From KBS50 sp042666615 (GTDB lineage: Bacteria; Actinomycetota; Actinomycetes; Mycobacteriales; Micromonosporaceae): a stretch of 64,000 bases of DNA. Numbering within the stretch: position 1 is the first letter of the stretch; each line of letters starts with the position of its first letter. Location of the stretch: positions 150,046 to 214,045 of the forward strand of contig NZ_JBHTDD010000010.1 in NCBI RefSeq assembly GCF_042666615.1, read 5' to 3'. A program made the position numbers and the translations under genes. Below, piece after piece: positions 54,077 to 62,356 of this stretch. The notes under the pieces are model-generated. The model was not told where the DNA came from. It made no database searches and saw nothing but the letters and a program-made list of their open reading frames with translations.

Positions 54077-54436
54077 TCAGAACGCCGATCTGGTGTGCTC
54101 TACCCGGGCCGCTCCAGCGCCGGTCACGAACACCTCCAGCACGTCGAACCGGATCTCTCGGGGGTGCGCGCCGGTCTCCTGGAGCCATCGGGTCGCGAGC
54201 CGCCGCAGTCGGCGTACCTTGGCCGACACGATCGCCTCGCTCGGCGTGCCGTACGTCTCGGTGCGGCGGCTCTTGACCTCGCAGAACGCCAGCACATCGC
54301 CGTCCCAGGCGACGATGTCCAGCTCGCCCTGGTCGCAGCGCCAGTTGCGGGCCACCACGCGCATTCCGGCCTCGACCAGGTGGCGTACGGCACATCGTTC
54401 GCCGTACGCCCCCACCGCCTGCCTCGTCGTCGTCAT
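54077..54436 (-). CDS. UPF0102/YraN family nuclease-fold protein
   Basis: 119 residues. Endonuclease-like fold: AYGERCAVRHLVEAGMRVVARNWRC, then GELDIVAWDGDVLAFCEVKSRR, whose Glu, Asp and Glu-x-Lys make the PD-(D/E)xK site. Function unknown, linked genetically to yifB and dprA. ATG at 54436 begins MTTTRQAVG; the longer frame upstream is rejected. First gene of the leftward operon. Confidence 0.92.
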   Translation of the reverse strand: MTTTRQAVGAYGERCAVRHLVEAGMRVVARNWRCDQGELDIVAWDGDVLAFCEVKSRRTETYGTPSEAIVSAKVRRLRRLATRWLQETGAHPREIRFDVLEVFVTGAGAARVEHTRSAF

Positions 54437-54766
54437 GGCCCGACGGTGCCCTCGTCGCGAAGGGTGTGGCGGGCCGTATCGCGGCCCCTGTGGATGACGG
54501 GACCTCCTGTGGACGACGCCCCGATCATGGTTGGTCTGTGCTACAGGATCGCTGCGGCACGTTGGTGGCCCGTCCGGCCAGTCCCGGATTGCGCTCCCGG
54601 AAACGACTCCGACGGGTCGGTTCGAGATGCGGCATATCACGGGATTCCGCCTCGATACCCTCTGGTAAGCCGCATATCGTGCGTGCGGGTGAGCGAGCTG
54701 TCGCGGGACCGGGGCCGGAGGTGTCGGCTGGTCAGCGGGCATGGTCGTCGCATACGGTGCGGGACC
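54437..54766. other. Divergent intergenic region
   Basis: 330 bases between the yraN operon and the Pro/Gly-rich membrane protein gene. It should contain both promoters. The stretch 54625-54680 is somewhat richer in A/T and contains GCATATC and GCATATCG copies (54642-54648 and 54671-54678), a possible regulator site. No reading frame supported. Confidence 0.4.
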
Positions 54767-55876
54767 GTGGACGGACGACGTGACTTCTCCGCAGAGCAGC
54801 GGCCCAGCTGGTATCCGGACGATCGTGGCTACGACGGCGATCAGTGGCATACCGATCAGGACCGGTACGCCGAGGACAATGTGCTTGATCCGCGCGATCA
54901 TGACCGGGCGGTGCCCGACGCGGCACGGTACGCGGATCCGTCAGAGGCGAGTCGATCCGGAGCGGGTTACTCCGCGCGGCGGCACGTCGATCCGACCGAT
55001 CCGCTCGGTGTCGGCACCGACCCGGGTCGTGGTGGTCGTCCATCCGCCCTTGAGACGGGCGTCCCGGGCCGTGGTGGTCGTCCATCCGACCTCGAACCGG
55101 GGGTGCCGGGCCGCCTGTCCGACACCGACCCGGGCCGCCTGTCCGACACCGACCCGGGCCGATCGGGCGGGTTCGGACGGGCCGCCGAGTTCCCGGTGAT
55201 CGGTGGTGGTCGGCCGGGTGACGTCGGTGCAGGCGGTCGGCCCGGTGACCGTGGCCTCGATTCGGACGATGGTCGTCGTCCTGGCCGGTCCTGGCTGGCG
55301 GCCTCAGACCCGGCGCATCCGACGAGCGGCGCGACCACCGGCCAACTGCCGATCGCCGACCCGGACGGGGCGGCGGCCCGGTTCCATACCCAGCCTATCG
55401 ATCGACAGGACCTACAGAGACCAGGACCGGGCGGACCGGGCGTGGTCGGCGGGCCCGCACCAGCAAGCGGACCCGCACCGGTCGGCGGGCCTGGGTCGGC
55501 CGGCGGGCCAGGGCCGGCCGGACCGCTCGGCGCTCCGTCCAGCGGGGTCTACGGCGCCGGGTCCGGTAACGAGAGCGTCTACCGGTCCCGCCGACCCGTG
55601 CACGCGATCGTGCTCGTCCTGGTGACTGTGGTGTTGGAGATCGTCGCGTTGCGGGTGTTGCTGACGGGAGTCACTGCCAGCCCGGTCACGTCGCCCGCGG
55701 TGGTCTCGGGAGCGCTGTTGATGCTCGGGCTGCCGATCTTCGCCATGGGTCTTTACGGCGTCGCCACTGGTGCGGCAGCGCTGACCGACGCGGCCAGGGC
55801 CTGGCTCAGGCCGCCCGCCGGATACCTGGTCGCCGGTCTCGTCCTGTTGCTGTCCGCCGCGATCGCCGTGGGTTGA
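54767..55876 (+). CDS. Pro/Gly-rich membrane protein with three C-terminal helices
   Basis: 369 residues from the GTG at 54767; the frame is open further upstream but unconserved in character. Residues 1-275 are disordered, rich in Gly, Pro, Asp and Arg, with repeats such as GRGGRPS and two RLSDTDPG units. Three membrane helices follow (about 280-305, 312-340 and 350-369): VHAIVLVLVTVVLEIVALRVLL, SGALLMLGLPIFAMGLYGVAT and GYLVAGLVLLLSAAIAVG. I do not recognise a family. It may be a scaffold with a long cytoplasmic tail. It precedes the rpsB leader. Confidence 0.65.
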   Translation: MDGRRDFSAEQRPSWYPDDRGYDGDQWHTDQDRYAEDNVLDPRDHDRAVPDAARYADPSEASRSGAGYSARRHVDPTDPLGVGTDPGRGGRPSALETGVPGRGGRPSDLEPGVPGRLSDTDPGRLSDTDPGRSGGFGRAAEFPVIGGGRPGDVGAGGRPGDRGLDSDDGRRPGRSWLAASDPAHPTSGATTGQLPIADPDGAAARFHTQPIDRQDLQRPGPGGPGVVGGPAPASGPAPVGGPGSAGGPGPAGPLGAPSSGVYGAGSGNESVYRSRRPVHAIVLVLVTVVLEIVALRVLLTGVTASPVTSPAVVSGALLMLGLPIFAMGLYGVATGAAALTDAARAWLRPPAGYLVAGLVLLLSAAIAVG

Positions 55877-56223
55877 TCCGGTCATTCTGGTCGAGATCCC
55901 TGGTCGAGGCGGCTGGCGTGGACCCGCGCGGTCCCGATCAGGGGTGCCGGGTCGAGCCGGCGCAGCGGTCGGCCAGGTGCGCTGTGTCGGCCACCGGCCG
56001 GCGTGGTCGGGGTCGTGCGTCCGGTCCGGCGTCGGGGCGTACACTTGCACCTGGCGACCGCCTCGTGCGGTCGACCTCGCGTGCCCTCCGCACGGTTCGC
56101 ATCCGTACGGCGACGGCCCCCTGGTCCCGATGAAGATCGGGCCCACCACGGCCGGCGATCAGGCGCCAGGACGCCAGGCCGCCGGCCCGGCGTGACAACC
56201 AGGGATTCTTGAGGAGCACCTCC
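55877..56223 (+). promoter_or_regulatory. rpsB leader and promoter region
   Basis: 347 bases with no supported gene. TACACT at 56040-56045 is a likely -10; no clear -35. The leader of about 170 bases has Cys/Gly-codon-rich GC segments that could fold (around 56100-56200); I cannot recognise a known S2 leader structure. GAGGAGCACC lies just before the ATG at 56224. Confidence 0.4.
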
Positions 56224-57108
56224 ATGGCCGTAGTGACCATGCGCCAACTGCTGGAGAGCGGTGTCCACTTCGGGCACCAGACCCGGCGGTGGAACCCGAA
56301 GATGAAGCGCTTCATCTTCACCGAGCGTAACGGTATTTACATCATCGACCTGCGCCAGACGCTCGACTACATCGAGAAGGCGTTCGAGTTCGTCCGCAAC
56401 ACCGTCGCCGAGGGCGGCAGCATCCTCTTCGTCGGCACCAAGAAGCAGGCCCAGGAGGCCATCGCCGAGCAGGCGACCCGGGTCGGCCAGCCGTACGTCA
56501 ACCACCGCTGGCTCGGTGGCATGCTTACCAACTTCCAGACGGTATACAAGCGGCTGCAGCGCATGAAGGAGTTGGAGTCGCTGGGCGACCTCTCCGGCAC
56601 CGCCGCGGGCTACACCAAGAAGGAGACGCTGCAGCTCTCCCGCGAGAAGATCAAGCTGACCCGTACCCTCGGCGGACTGCGCGACATGCAGAAGGTCCCG
56701 GCGGCGGTCTGGGTGGTGGACACCAAGAAGGAGCACATCGCCGTCGACGAGGCCCGCAAGCTGGGCATCCCGGTGATCGCGGTCCTCGACACCAACTGCG
56801 ACCCGGACGAGGTCGACTTCCCCATCCCGGGCAACGACGACGCCATCCGGTCGGCCGAGCTGCTCACCAAGGTGATCGCCGCGGCCGTCGGTGAGGGCCT
56901 GATCGCGCGCTCCGGCAAGCAGCGCGGCACCGACGAGAAGCCGGAACCGGGCGTCGCCGCCGACGAGCCGCTGGCCGAGTGGGAGCGCGAACTCATCGAG
57001 GACAACGAGAAGAAGGCCGCCCAGGCCGAGGCCAAGACCGAGCAGCCCGCGCCGGCCGCCCAGGCCGAAGGCCGGACCGAGCAGCCCGCGACGGCCGCCG
57101 CCGAGTGA
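56224..57108 (+). CDS. rpsB: 30S ribosomal protein S2
   Basis: 294 residues. MAVVTMRQLLESGVHFGHQTRRWNPKM is the S2 start; IIDLRQTLDYIEKAFEFV, VNHRWLGGMLTNFQTV and VVDTKKEHIAVDEARKLGIPVIAVLDTNCDP follow. The C-terminal 50 residues are a Lys/Glu/Ala tail. The ATG at 56224 has GAGGAG upstream; an ATG five codons earlier is not preferred. Confidence 0.97.
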   Translation: MAVVTMRQLLESGVHFGHQTRRWNPKMKRFIFTERNGIYIIDLRQTLDYIEKAFEFVRNTVAEGGSILFVGTKKQAQEAIAEQATRVGQPYVNHRWLGGMLTNFQTVYKRLQRMKELESLGDLSGTAAGYTKKETLQLSREKIKLTRTLGGLRDMQKVPAAVWVVDTKKEHIAVDEARKLGIPVIAVLDTNCDPDEVDFPIPGNDDAIRSAELLTKVIAAAVGEGLIARSGKQRGTDEKPEPGVAADEPLAEWERELIEDNEKKAAQAEAKTEQPAPAAQAEGRTEQPATAAAE

Positions 57109-57117
57109 CCGCGCCGT

Positions 57118-57147
57118 CCGGCCGGCCGGAGATCTCCGGCCGGCCGG
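57118..57147. terminator. 30-base perfect palindrome between rpsB and tsf
   Basis: Perfect 15-base arms meet without a gap (CCGGCCGGCCGGAGA and its complement, centre 57132/57133). Forms a strong hairpin nine bases after the rpsB stop, and could partially terminate or stabilise the upstream mRNA, setting the S2 to EF-Ts ratio. Confidence 0.7.
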
Positions 57148-57233
57148 CCGGTCGGGTACGAGGTGACGCGGCGCCCACAGCGGGCGGCCGTACAACTCCA
57201 TCAACCGCAGCCATACACATCGAAGAGAGAGTC

Positions 57234-58070
57234 ATGTCCAACTTCACCGCCGCGGACGTCAAGCGGCTTCGCGACCTCACCGGCGCCGGAATGATGGACT
57301 CCAAGAAGGCGCTCACCGAGGCCGAGGGCGACTTCGACAAGGCCATCGAGATCCTCCGGATCAAGGGTGCCAAGGACGTCGGCAAGCGGGCCGGCCGGAC
57401 CGCCGCGAACGGCCTCGTCGCCCACTCGGGCCGGGCGCTGCTCGAACTCAACTGCGAGACCGACTTCGTGGCCAAGAACGACGACTTCATCGCGCTCGCC
57501 CAGCAGTTGGTCGAGCACGGCGCGCAGGCCGGCGTGTCCGACGCCGAGGGGTTGCTCGGGTCGACGCTGGCCGACGGCCGGACGGTGGCCGACGCCGTGC
57601 AGGATCTGTCCGCCAAGATCGGTGAGAAGCTGGTGCTCAATCGGTTCGCCGCGTTGGACGGCACCGGCACGGTCGCCGTCTACCTGCACCGCAAGGCGCA
57701 GGACCTGCCGCCGGCGGTGGGAGTTCTGGTGCAGTACTCCGGCAAGACCGACGAGGCGGCGGACGCGGACGCGCGCGGCGTGGCCATGCAGATCGCCGCG
57801 ATGCGGCCGAAGTTCCTGACCCGGGACGAGGTGCCCGTCGAGACCGTCGAGTCGGAGCGCCGGATCGCCGAGCAGACGGCTCGCGAGGAGGGCAAGCCGG
57901 AGGCCGCCCTGCCGAAGATCGTCGACGGCCGGGTGAACGCCTTCTTCAAGGACTTCGTCCTGACCGAGCAGTCGTCGGTGGCGGACAACAAGAAGACCGT
58001 CAAGCAGGTGCTCGCCGAGGCGGGCATCGAGGTGACCCGCTTCGTCCGGTTCGAGGTCGGCCAGGCCTAG
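57234..58070 (+). CDS. tsf: Elongation factor Ts
   Basis: 278 residues. Nucleotide exchange factor for EF-Tu. MSNFTAADVKRLRDLTGAGMMDSKKALTEAEGDFDKAIEILRIKGAKDVGKRAGR is the UBA-like N-terminal part; LLELNCETDFVAKNDDF marks the core, and FKDFVLTEQSSVADNKKTVKQVLAEAG the end. ATG at 57234 with AAGAGAGAG upstream. Followed by a hairpin terminator. Confidence 0.97.
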   Translation: MSNFTAADVKRLRDLTGAGMMDSKKALTEAEGDFDKAIEILRIKGAKDVGKRAGRTAANGLVAHSGRALLELNCETDFVAKNDDFIALAQQLVEHGAQAGVSDAEGLLGSTLADGRTVADAVQDLSAKIGEKLVLNRFAALDGTGTVAVYLHRKAQDLPPAVGVLVQYSGKTDEAADADARGVAMQIAAMRPKFLTRDEVPVETVESERRIAEQTAREEGKPEAALPKIVDGRVNAFFKDFVLTEQSSVADNKKTVKQVLAEAGIEVTRFVRFEVGQA

Positions 58071-58120
58071 GGGTGTCCCGGGTTCGCGCCGCTCGGCGCT
58101 CACCCGGCGAATACAGCGGA

Positions 58121-58162
58121 GAGGAGGCCGCCGGTGTACGTGACAGGCACCGCGGCCTCCTC
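58121..58162 (+). terminator. Hairpin after tsf
   Basis: 11-base stem (58121-58131 with 58152-58162; GAGGAGGCCGC and its complement), extended inward by a bulged CGGTG/CACCG pairing. Lies 50 bases after the tsf stop. Confidence 0.65.
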
Positions 58163-58234
58163 GTCACATAGGGTCAGCAGCGGCAGGGTGTACGCGGCGC
58201 GGCGCCACGCGCCATGGGGGAAGAGGCGGGTCGG

Positions 58235-59002
58235 ATGACGCAGGTGACGAAGGACCGGACGCTGGCGGAGCAGGACCCGACCGCACCGTCGCCCGACCGG
58301 TCGCGCCGGGTGGTGCTGAAGCTGTCCGGAGAGGTCTTCGGCGGTGGCGCCGTGGGCGTGGACCCCGACGTCGTCCAAGCCATCGCCCGTCAGATCGCGA
58401 CGGTCGCCCTGCGTGGTGTGCAGGTCGCCGTCGTGGTCGGCGGTGGAAACTTCTTCCGTGGCGTCGAGTTGCAGAGGCGCGGTATGGACCGGGCGCGGGC
58501 CGACTACATGGGCATGCTCGGCACGGTGATGAACTGCCTCGCGCTCCAGGACTTCCTGGAGAAGGAGGGCGTGGAGACGCGCGTGCAGAGTGCGATCACG
58601 ATGGCCCAGGTGGCCGAGCCGTACATCCCGCTACGCGCGATCCGGCACCTGGAGAAGGGCCGTGTGGTGATCTTCGGTGCGGGCGCGGGGATGCCGTACT
58701 TCTCGACGGACACCGTGGCCGCGCAGCGTGCCCTGGAGATCCGTGCGGACGTGGTGCTGATGAGCAAGAACGGTGTCGACGGCGTCTACACCGCCGATCC
58801 CCGTACCGACCCGGACGCCCGCAAGCTCGACTCGATCACGTTTTCCGAGGCGCTGCGTCGTGGCCTTCGGGTCGCTGACGCGGCCGCCTTCAGCCTCTGT
58901 GAGGACAACAAACTGCCGATGCTCGTCTTCGGTGCCGAGGGAGATGACACGATCACCCGGGCGATCGGCGGCGAAAGGATCGGCACCCTGATCACGGCGT
59001 GA
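58235..59002 (+). CDS. pyrH: UMP kinase
   Basis: 255 residues. Phosphorylates UMP in pyrimidine nucleotide synthesis. RVVLKLSGEVFGGG, VVGGGNFFRG, DYMGMLGTVMNCLALQDFLE and MSKNGVDGVYTADPRTDPDARKLD identify it. The first 25 residues precede the fold. The ATG at 58235 is preferred; an ATG at 58214 is in frame. A small hairpin follows before frr. Confidence 0.96.
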   Translation: MTQVTKDRTLAEQDPTAPSPDRSRRVVLKLSGEVFGGGAVGVDPDVVQAIARQIATVALRGVQVAVVVGGGNFFRGVELQRRGMDRARADYMGMLGTVMNCLALQDFLEKEGVETRVQSAITMAQVAEPYIPLRAIRHLEKGRVVIFGAGAGMPYFSTDTVAAQRALEIRADVVLMSKNGVDGVYTADPRTDPDARKLDSITFSEALRRGLRVADAAAFSLCEDNKLPMLVFGAEGDDTITRAIGGERIGTLITA

Positions 59003-59010
59003 TTCCGGCG

Positions 59011-59025
59011 TGCCCCGACGGGGCA
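59011..59025 (+). terminator. Short hairpin with T-run between pyrH and frr
   Basis: TGCCCC-GAC-GGGGCA followed by TTTCT. The nearest thing in the window to a classic intrinsic terminator; probably partial, since pyrH-frr are usually cotranscribed. Confidence 0.6.
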
Positions 59026-59079
59026 TTTCTCGAAGAACGTCCATAGGACAGGCACCACCAGAAGGAGGCGACGGACCAG

Positions 59080-59637
59080 GTGATCGACGACACACTCCTC
59101 GAGGCCGAGGAGAAGATGGAGCGCGCGGTCGAGCACGCCAAGGAGGAGTTCGGGGCCATCCGTACCGGTCGGGCGACACCGGCGATGTTCTCGAAGATCA
59201 TCATCGACTACTACGGGTCGCCCACGCCGCTGCCGCAGATGGCATCCATCGCCGTGCCGGAGCCACGGATGGCGATCGTCAAGCCGTACGACGCGTCGCA
59301 GATCAACGCCATGGAGAAGGCCATCCGCGATTCCGACCTCGGGGTGAACCCCAACAACGAGGGCACCCAGCTACGCATCCTGCTGCCGCAGATGACCGAG
59401 GAACGGCGGCGCGAAATGATCAAGGTTGCGCGGCACAAAGGTGAGGAGGCGAAGGTCGCCATCCGCAACATCCGTCGGCGGGGCAAGGAGGAACTGGACC
59501 GCATCGTCAAGGACGGCGAGGCCGGAGAGGACGATGGACGTCGGGCGGAGAAGGAACTGGACGACCTCACGCACCGCTTCGTCAGCCATGTCGACGAGCT
59601 GATTAAGCACAAGGAAGCCGAGCTGCTCGAGGTCTGA
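59080..59637 (+). CDS. frr: Ribosome recycling factor
   Basis: 185 residues, standard length. Splits post-termination ribosomes with EF-G. EEKMERAVEHAKEEFGAIRTGRATPAMF, ISIAVPEPRM-like block, DLGVNPNNEGTQLRILLPQMTEERRREMIK and the three-helix arm identify it. GTG start with GAAGGAGG upstream. Its stop overlaps cdsA in TGATG. Confidence 0.97.
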   Translation: MIDDTLLEAEEKMERAVEHAKEEFGAIRTGRATPAMFSKIIIDYYGSPTPLPQMASIAVPEPRMAIVKPYDASQINAMEKAIRDSDLGVNPNNEGTQLRILLPQMTEERRREMIKVARHKGEEAKVAIRNIRRRGKEELDRIVKDGEAGEDDGRRAEKELDDLTHRFVSHVDELIKHKEAELLEV

Positions 59638-60989
59638 TGTCCTACCTCGATCCGTACGGCAGCACCGAGCCCCGCGGCTGGGAGCCCTCGGAAGGCCCGC
59701 TCGGCCGGGTCTGGCCTCCTGCCGACGGTGCTCCGGATCGGGCGCGGCACGCCGGTGCCGCGCCCGACGCCTATGCCGGTGCACCGACCGCCGAGCCCGT
59801 GGCGGACCAACCCGCGAGTTGGCCGGGCGACAACGGCCGGCCGGGTTCCGCGTACCCGGATCGGCATGGTCGGGTGGATCCGGCCCGGTACCCGCCGGAG
59901 GAAGCCGGCGGTCCGGCTGCCCTGACGGACCCGATCGGTCTGCCGCCCGTCGTCGTCCCCAGCAGTGGGTCGCCGCACCTCGCCTTCCCCGGTGGGCCAC
60001 CGGTCGAACCCGCTCCCGGACAGGGTGGCCCAGTTCCGGCGAACGGCCGACCTGCCGACCGGGAGTGGCCCGGGCCCGCGCCGGCCGCGCCCGCGCGGGA
60101 GGTCGGGGCCGGACCGGACCGCCCACCGGGACATCGGGGGCGACGTCGGGCCACCCGCACCGGCAAGCCGGCCGGTTCGAGCCGGGCCGGTCGCAACCTG
60201 CCCGCCGCGATCGGCGTGGGACTCGCCCTCGGCGCGGCGATTCTGCTGTCGCTGTTCCTCTGGCGGCCCGCCTTCCTCGGTGTCATCGCGGTCGCCGTGG
60301 CGGTGGGTATCTGGGAGTTGGTACGCGCGGTCTCCGCCAGTGGGGCACGCCCGCCGCTGGTGCCGCTGCTGGCCGGTGGGCTGCTGATGGTCGGGCTGGC
60401 CTGGTTCTCCGGGCCGGACGCGCTCAGCCTCGGGCTGCTGGTCACGGTGCTCGCCACCCTCGTGTGGCGGCTCGGTGATGGTCCCGCCGGTTACCAGCGG
60501 GACGTCACGGCCGCGACGCTGACCGCGGTGTACGTGCCGTTCCTCGGTGGATTCGCCGCGCTGCTCACCGCGGCGCCGGACGGTGACTTCCGGGTGTTGG
60601 CCACACTGGCGGCGGTGGTGCTGTCCGACACCGGCGGTTATATCGCGGGCGTGTGGCTGGGCAAGCACCCGATGGCACCGTCGGTGAGTCCGAAGAAGTC
60701 GTGGGAGGGGTTCGGCGGATCGGTGGTGGCCGCCGCGGGCGGCACCGCATTGCTGCTCTGGCTCACGTTGGATGTGGCGCCCGTCTGGGGCGCGTTGACC
60801 GGGTTGGCGGTGGCTTGCGCCGCGGTCCTCGGCGACCTCGGGGAATCCATGATCAAGCGCGATCTCGGCATCAAGGACATGAGCAATCTGCTGCCCGGAC
60901 ACGGCGGTCTGATGGATCGGCTCGACTCGATCCTCTTCGCGTTGCCCGTCGCCTACCTGTTGCTGTCCGTCTTCGCGCCGGCGAGTTGA
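59637..60989 (+). CDS. cdsA: Phosphatidate cytidylyltransferase (CdsA) with long N-terminal extension
   Basis: 450 residues. Makes CDP-diacylglycerol for phospholipid synthesis. The first 185 residues are Pro/Gly/Arg-rich and probably cytoplasmic, then about eight membrane helices (190-445). The CDS signature S-P-K-K-S-W-E-G-F-G-G-S and AVLGDLGESMIKRDLGIKDMSNLLPGHGGLMDRLDS are intact. The N-terminal extension is an actinobacterial feature; its role is unknown. ATG overlapping the frr stop by one base. Confidence 0.95.
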   Translation: MSYLDPYGSTEPRGWEPSEGPLGRVWPPADGAPDRARHAGAAPDAYAGAPTAEPVADQPASWPGDNGRPGSAYPDRHGRVDPARYPPEEAGGPAALTDPIGLPPVVVPSSGSPHLAFPGGPPVEPAPGQGGPVPANGRPADREWPGPAPAAPAREVGAGPDRPPGHRGRRRATRTGKPAGSSRAGRNLPAAIGVGLALGAAILLSLFLWRPAFLGVIAVAVAVGIWELVRAVSASGARPPLVPLLAGGLLMVGLAWFSGPDALSLGLLVTVLATLVWRLGDGPAGYQRDVTAATLTAVYVPFLGGFAALLTAAPDGDFRVLATLAAVVLSDTGGYIAGVWLGKHPMAPSVSPKKSWEGFGGSVVAAAGGTALLLWLTLDVAPVWGALTGLAVACAAVLGDLGESMIKRDLGIKDMSNLLPGHGGLMDRLDSILFALPVAYLLLSVFAPAS

Positions 60990-61089
60990 GCGAGATGCGT
61001 CACGCCAGCATCCGTACCGGGCAGCTCGGGACAGATCGGTCCGCACGGTCCGGTGCGTACCGGGGTGGACGTGCGAGACTGGACGGGCC

Positions 61090-62214
61090 ATGACGACCCT
61101 ACCCGTGATCGCACCCGTACCCGACGCAGCCCGCTCCCGCCGGGCGGCCCTGCCGCCGCGGCACCTGGCCGACCTCGACCTGCCCGCCCGGCAGGCGCTC
61201 GTTCGAGAGTTGGGTGAGCCGGCCTTCCGCGCGAAGCAGATCTCCACGCACTACTTCGGCAGACTCGTCCGCGACCCGGCTGGCATGACGGACCTCCCGG
61301 CAGCCGCCCGTGACCGACTGGCCGACGCGTTGCTGCCCACCCTGCTCACGCCGGTCCGGGAGATGGCCTGCGATGACGGTGCGACCCGGAAGGCGTTGTG
61401 GCGGTTGCACGACGGCTCGCTTGTCGAAAGCGTGCTGATGGGCTATCCCGACCGGGTCACGGTGTGCATCTCCAGCCAGGCCGGGTGCGGTATGGCCTGC
61501 CCGTTTTGCGCTACCGGGCAGGCCGGACTGACCCGCAACCTTTCCACCGCCGAGATCGTGGACCAGGCCGTCTATCTGGCCGGAGTGGCCGCGTCGGGCG
61601 TGGTGGCCGGGGCGCCGCCACGGCTGTCGCACGTCGTTTTCATGGGTATGGGCGAGCCATTGGCCAACTACGGCAGGGTCATCGCCGCGGTGCGCCGACT
61701 GTGCGCGCCCGCGCCGGAGGGCCTCGGCCTGTCACAGCGGCACGTCACGGTGTCCACCGTGGGGCTCGTGCCGGCGATGCGTCGACTGGCCGAGGAAGAT
61801 CTGTCGGTGACGCTGGCGCTGTCCCTGCACGCCCCGGACGACGAGTTGCGGGACGAACTCGTGCCGGTCAACCAGCGCTGGAAGGTCGCCGAGGTGCTCG
61901 CCGCGGCCTGGGACTACGCTGCCCGTACGGGACGCCGGATCTCCATCGAGTACGCGATGATCAAAGATGTGAACGACCAGCCCTGGCGGGCCGACCTGTT
62001 GGGTCGACTGCTGACCGGCCGGCTGGCGCATGTGAACCTCATCCCGCTCAACCCCACACCGGGAAGTCGGTGGGATGCCAGCCCCAAAGCCGTGGAGCGA
62101 GAGTTCGTCCGTCGGCTGCGGGCCGCCGGCGTGTCGACTACGGTTCGGGACACTCGGGGTCAGGAGATCGACGGTGCCTGCGGGCAACTCGCGGCCGCCG
62201 AGGTGTCGGGGTGA
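61090..62214 (+). CDS. rlmN: 23S rRNA/tRNA adenine C2-methyltransferase RlmN
   Basis: 374 residues. Radical SAM enzyme that methylates A2503 of 23S rRNA and A37 of some tRNAs. Cluster motif CGMACPFC near 135, preceded by VTVCISSQAG; SAM region VFMGMGEPLANY; final catalytic Cys in EIDGACGQL. The N-terminal helical domain covers 15-95. ATG at 61090. The last gene of the cdsA-rlmN core, 100 bases after cdsA. Confidence 0.96.
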   Translation: MTTLPVIAPVPDAARSRRAALPPRHLADLDLPARQALVRELGEPAFRAKQISTHYFGRLVRDPAGMTDLPAAARDRLADALLPTLLTPVREMACDDGATRKALWRLHDGSLVESVLMGYPDRVTVCISSQAGCGMACPFCATGQAGLTRNLSTAEIVDQAVYLAGVAASGVVAGAPPRLSHVVFMGMGEPLANYGRVIAAVRRLCAPAPEGLGLSQRHVTVSTVGLVPAMRRLAEEDLSVTLALSLHAPDDELRDELVPVNQRWKVAEVLAAAWDYAARTGRRISIEYAMIKDVNDQPWRADLLGRLLTGRLAHVNLIPLNPTPGSRWDASPKAVEREFVRRLRAAGVSTTVRDTRGQEIDGACGQLAAAEVSG

Positions 62215-62356
62215 CGCGCCGAATCGGGATGACGGCGGACGGGCCGTCCGTACGGCGAGCCGAGCCCGGTGACGCGGCGTCGGCGGCGTCGTGTCGGTCC
62301 GGCGGCGCGAACAGCGTGACCGGCCCGGGCGACGAGCGAACAGACCAGGAGACATA

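Noticed and set aside
54095..54766. N-terminal extension of the Pro/Gly-rich membrane protein
   Set aside because: It would overlap yraN on the other strand and lacks the composition of the real protein. The GTG at 54767 is preferred.
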